A stretch of DNA of 64,000 nucleotides from Citrobacter telavivensis (GTDB taxonomy: Bacteria > Pseudomonadota > Gammaproteobacteria > Enterobacterales > Enterobacteriaceae). The notes under the pieces were generated by a model, which had not been told where the DNA came from, did no database searches, and saw only the letters and a list, made by a program, of their open reading frames with translations. Of the stretch, positions 62,480 through 64,000 are shown in pieces; position 1 is the stretch's first letter, and each line of letters opens with the position of its first letter. Both the position numbers and the translations under genes were made by a program. The stretch covers positions 2,666,001 through 2,730,000 of the forward strand of contig CP045205.1 in assembly GCA_009363175.1 (NCBI GenBank), in the 5' to 3' direction.

Positions 62480-63634
62480 GTGTCTGAAGAGAGCGAGAGC
62501 GACGACAAAACAGAAGCCCCCACCCCCCACCGACTTGAAAAAGCGCGGGAAGAAGGGCAGATACCCCGTTCCAGAGAACTGACGTCACTGCTGATTTTGC
62601 TGGTGGGCGTCTGCATTATCTGGATTGGCGGCGAGTCGCTGGCCAGACGGTTGTCGGGCATGTTGTCAGCGGGACTGCGCTTTGACCACAGCATGGTCAA
62701 TGACCCCAATCTGATTCTCGGGCAAATCATACTGCTGATTAAAGAAGCGATGATCGCGCTATTGCCGCTGATCACCGGCGTGGTGCTGGTGGCGCTGATC
62801 TCGCCGGTTCTGCTCGGTGGTCTGGTCTTTAGCGGTAAATCGCTGCAACCCAAATTTTCCAAGCTCAACCCACTGCCTGGCATCAAACGTATGTTCTCGG
62901 CGCAGACGGGGGCGGAGTTGCTGAAGGCGATTCTGAAATCCACGCTGGTGGGCAGCGTGACGGCGCTGTATCTGTGGCACAACTGGCCGGAGATGATGCG
63001 TTTGATGGCGGAGTCCCCGCGTACGGCGATGGGCAACGCGATGGATCTCGTCGGGCTGTGTGCGCTGCTGGTCGTGTTGGGCGTGATTCCGATGGTCGGA
63101 TTCGACGTGATTTTCCAGATCATGAGCCATCTGAAAAAATTGCGCATGTCACGCCAGGATATCCGCGACGAATTTAAACAGAACGAAGGCGACCCTCACG
63201 TGAAAGGGCGTATCCGGCAGATGCAGCGCCAGGCGGCGAGTCGACGCATGATGAGCGACGTCCCCAATGCCGATGTCATCGTTACCAACCCGACGCACTA
63301 TTCGGTGGCGCTTCAGTACGACGAGAACAAGATGAGCGCGCCGAAAGTGGTGGCGAAAGGGGCTGGACTTGTGGCGTTACGTATTCGTGAGATCGGTGCC
63401 GAGAACAAAATTCCCACGCTTGAAGCGCCGCCGCTGGCGCGTGCGCTTTATCGTCATGCTGAGATTGGTCAGCAGATCCCGGGGCAACTGTACGCCGCCG
63501 TCGCGGAAGTGCTGGCCTGGGTCTGGCAGCTTAAACGCTGGCGACTCGCCGGTGGGGAACGTCCACCACAACCTGCAAATCTTCCGGTGCCTGAAGCTCT
63601 GGATTTTATGAACGAGAAGACTACTGATGGCTAA
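62480..63634 (+). CDS. flhB: Flagellar export switch protein FlhB
   Basis: 384-residue inner-membrane component of the flagellar type III export apparatus. Four membrane helices (about 30-215), then the cytoplasmic domain with the self-cleaving NPTH motif (VIVTNPTHYSVAL) that changes export from hook to filament proteins. The start is GTG at 62480, as in E. coli. It begins the flhBAE operon, normally under FlhDC. Confidence 0.96.
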   Translation: MSEESESDDKTEAPTPHRLEKAREEGQIPRSRELTSLLILLVGVCIIWIGGESLARRLSGMLSAGLRFDHSMVNDPNLILGQIILLIKEAMIALLPLITGVVLVALISPVLLGGLVFSGKSLQPKFSKLNPLPGIKRMFSAQTGAELLKAILKSTLVGSVTALYLWHNWPEMMRLMAESPRTAMGNAMDLVGLCALLVVLGVIPMVGFDVIFQIMSHLKKLRMSRQDIRDEFKQNEGDPHVKGRIRQMQRQAASRRMMSDVPNADVIVTNPTHYSVALQYDENKMSAPKVVAKGAGLVALRIREIGAENKIPTLEAPPLARALYRHAEIGQQIPGQLYAAVAEVLAWVWQLKRWRLAGGERPPQPANLPVPEALDFMNEKTTDG

Positions 63635-64000
63635 TCTGGTCGCGATGCTGCGCCTGCCCAACAACATAAAAAACACGCAGTGGCAGATCCTTGCCGGGCC
63701 GATCCTCATCCTGCTGATCCTGTCGATGATGGTCCTGCCGCTGCCGGCGTTCATCCTTGACCTGCTGTTTACCTTTAACATCGCGCTGTCGATTATGGTG
63801 CTGCTGGTGGCGATGTTCACCCAGCGTACGCTGGAGTTTGCCGCGTTTCCGACCATTCTGCTGTTTACCACGCTGCTGCGTCTGGCGCTGAACGTGGCCT
63901 CCACCCGTATCATTTTGATGGAAGGGCACACCGGTGCGGCGGCAGCGGGGAAGGTGGTTGAAGCGTTCGGCCACTTCCTGGTCGGTGGCAACTTCGCCAT
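63627..64000 (+). CDS. flhA: Flagellar export gate protein FlhA (5' part)
   Basis: First 124 codons only; the gene runs past the right edge. MANLVAMLRLPNNIKN, then LPLPAFILDLLFTFNIALSIMV and TTLLRLALNVASTRIILMEG match FlhA, the core of the export gate. It overlaps flhB by eight bases, suggesting coupling. An Asn (NN) differs from E. coli (AN). Confidence 0.96.
   Translation, partial: MANLVAMLRLPNNIKNTQWQILAGPILILLILSMMVLPLPAFILDLLFTFNIALSIMVLLVAMFTQRTLEFAAFPTILLFTTLLRLALNVASTRIILMEGHTGAAAAGKVVEAFGHFLVGGNFA

Overview
The window reads as an enteric gammaproteobacterium (Enterobacterales) very close to Escherichia and Salmonella. Gene content, gene order and protein sequences follow the E. coli K-12 segment from yedD-amyA-fliC to flhA almost gene by gene. 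Presence of tap together with an extra archaic-type fimbrial cluster and a tRNA-linked accessory island makes Citrobacter my best guess, but the genus is inferred, not proven.

Layout. (1) 1-7.7 kb: yedD, cytoplasmic alpha-amylase amyA, and the flagellar filament block fliT-fliS-fliD <- / -> fliC, fliA-fliZ, with canonical sigma-28 promoters for fliD and fliC. (2) 7.7-12.3 kb: the cystine importer and D-cysteine desulfhydrase (tcyJ, dcyD, tcyL, tcyN), the LuxR-type receptor sdiA and yecF. (3) 12.8-16.4 kb: uvrY-uvrC, pgsA and the tRNA run glyW-cysT-leuZ. (4) 16.4-27.8 kb: an AT-rich accessory island between leuZ and yecA. It holds a decayed TetR fragment, an HSL-type esterase, a 1017-residue autotransporter, an AraC regulator with a LysE exporter and a RidA-like protein, a broken possible fimbrial-subunit gene, a LuxR-type regulator, and a ToxR/MarT-like membrane regulator paired with a FidL-like protein. 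(5) 27.8-35 kb: yecA, tyrP, yecH, ftnA, yecR, an RpiB/LacAB-like isomerase, a DHA2 MFS transporter, the small dual-function RNA gene azuC, yecJ, ftnB. (6) 35.4-42.7 kb: a DJ-1/PfpI protein, araFGH, otsBA, uspC. (7) 43.5-48.9 kb: flhDC and the motA-motB-cheA-cheW operon. (8) 49.0-55.9 kb: an insertion of a DctA/GltP-type symporter and a five-gene archaic (Csu-like) chaperone-usher fimbrial cluster. (9) 56.0-64.0 kb: tar-tap-cheR-cheB-cheY-cheZ behind its own perfect sigma-28 promoter, then flhB and the start of flhA.

How it works together. FlhD4C2 starts the flagellar cascade and turns on fliA and the flhBA export genes. FliA (sigma-28) then drives fliC, fliD-S-T and the tar operon, and FliZ represses the competing sigma-S programme. 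The stator (MotAB), kinase (CheA), coupling protein (CheW), receptors (Tar, Tap), adaptation enzymes (CheR, CheB), response regulator (CheY) and phosphatase (CheZ) are all present. The two accessory segments add adhesion functions next to motility genes, and the leuZ island resembles Salmonella SPI-3 in pairing a MarT/FidL-like regulator with an autotransporter.

The most interesting targets are the MarT/FidL-like pair with the autotransporter and its upstream palindrome, the fimbrial cluster set exactly between the two chemotaxis operons, and the decayed surface-protein gene with 10-bp phased repeats upstream.
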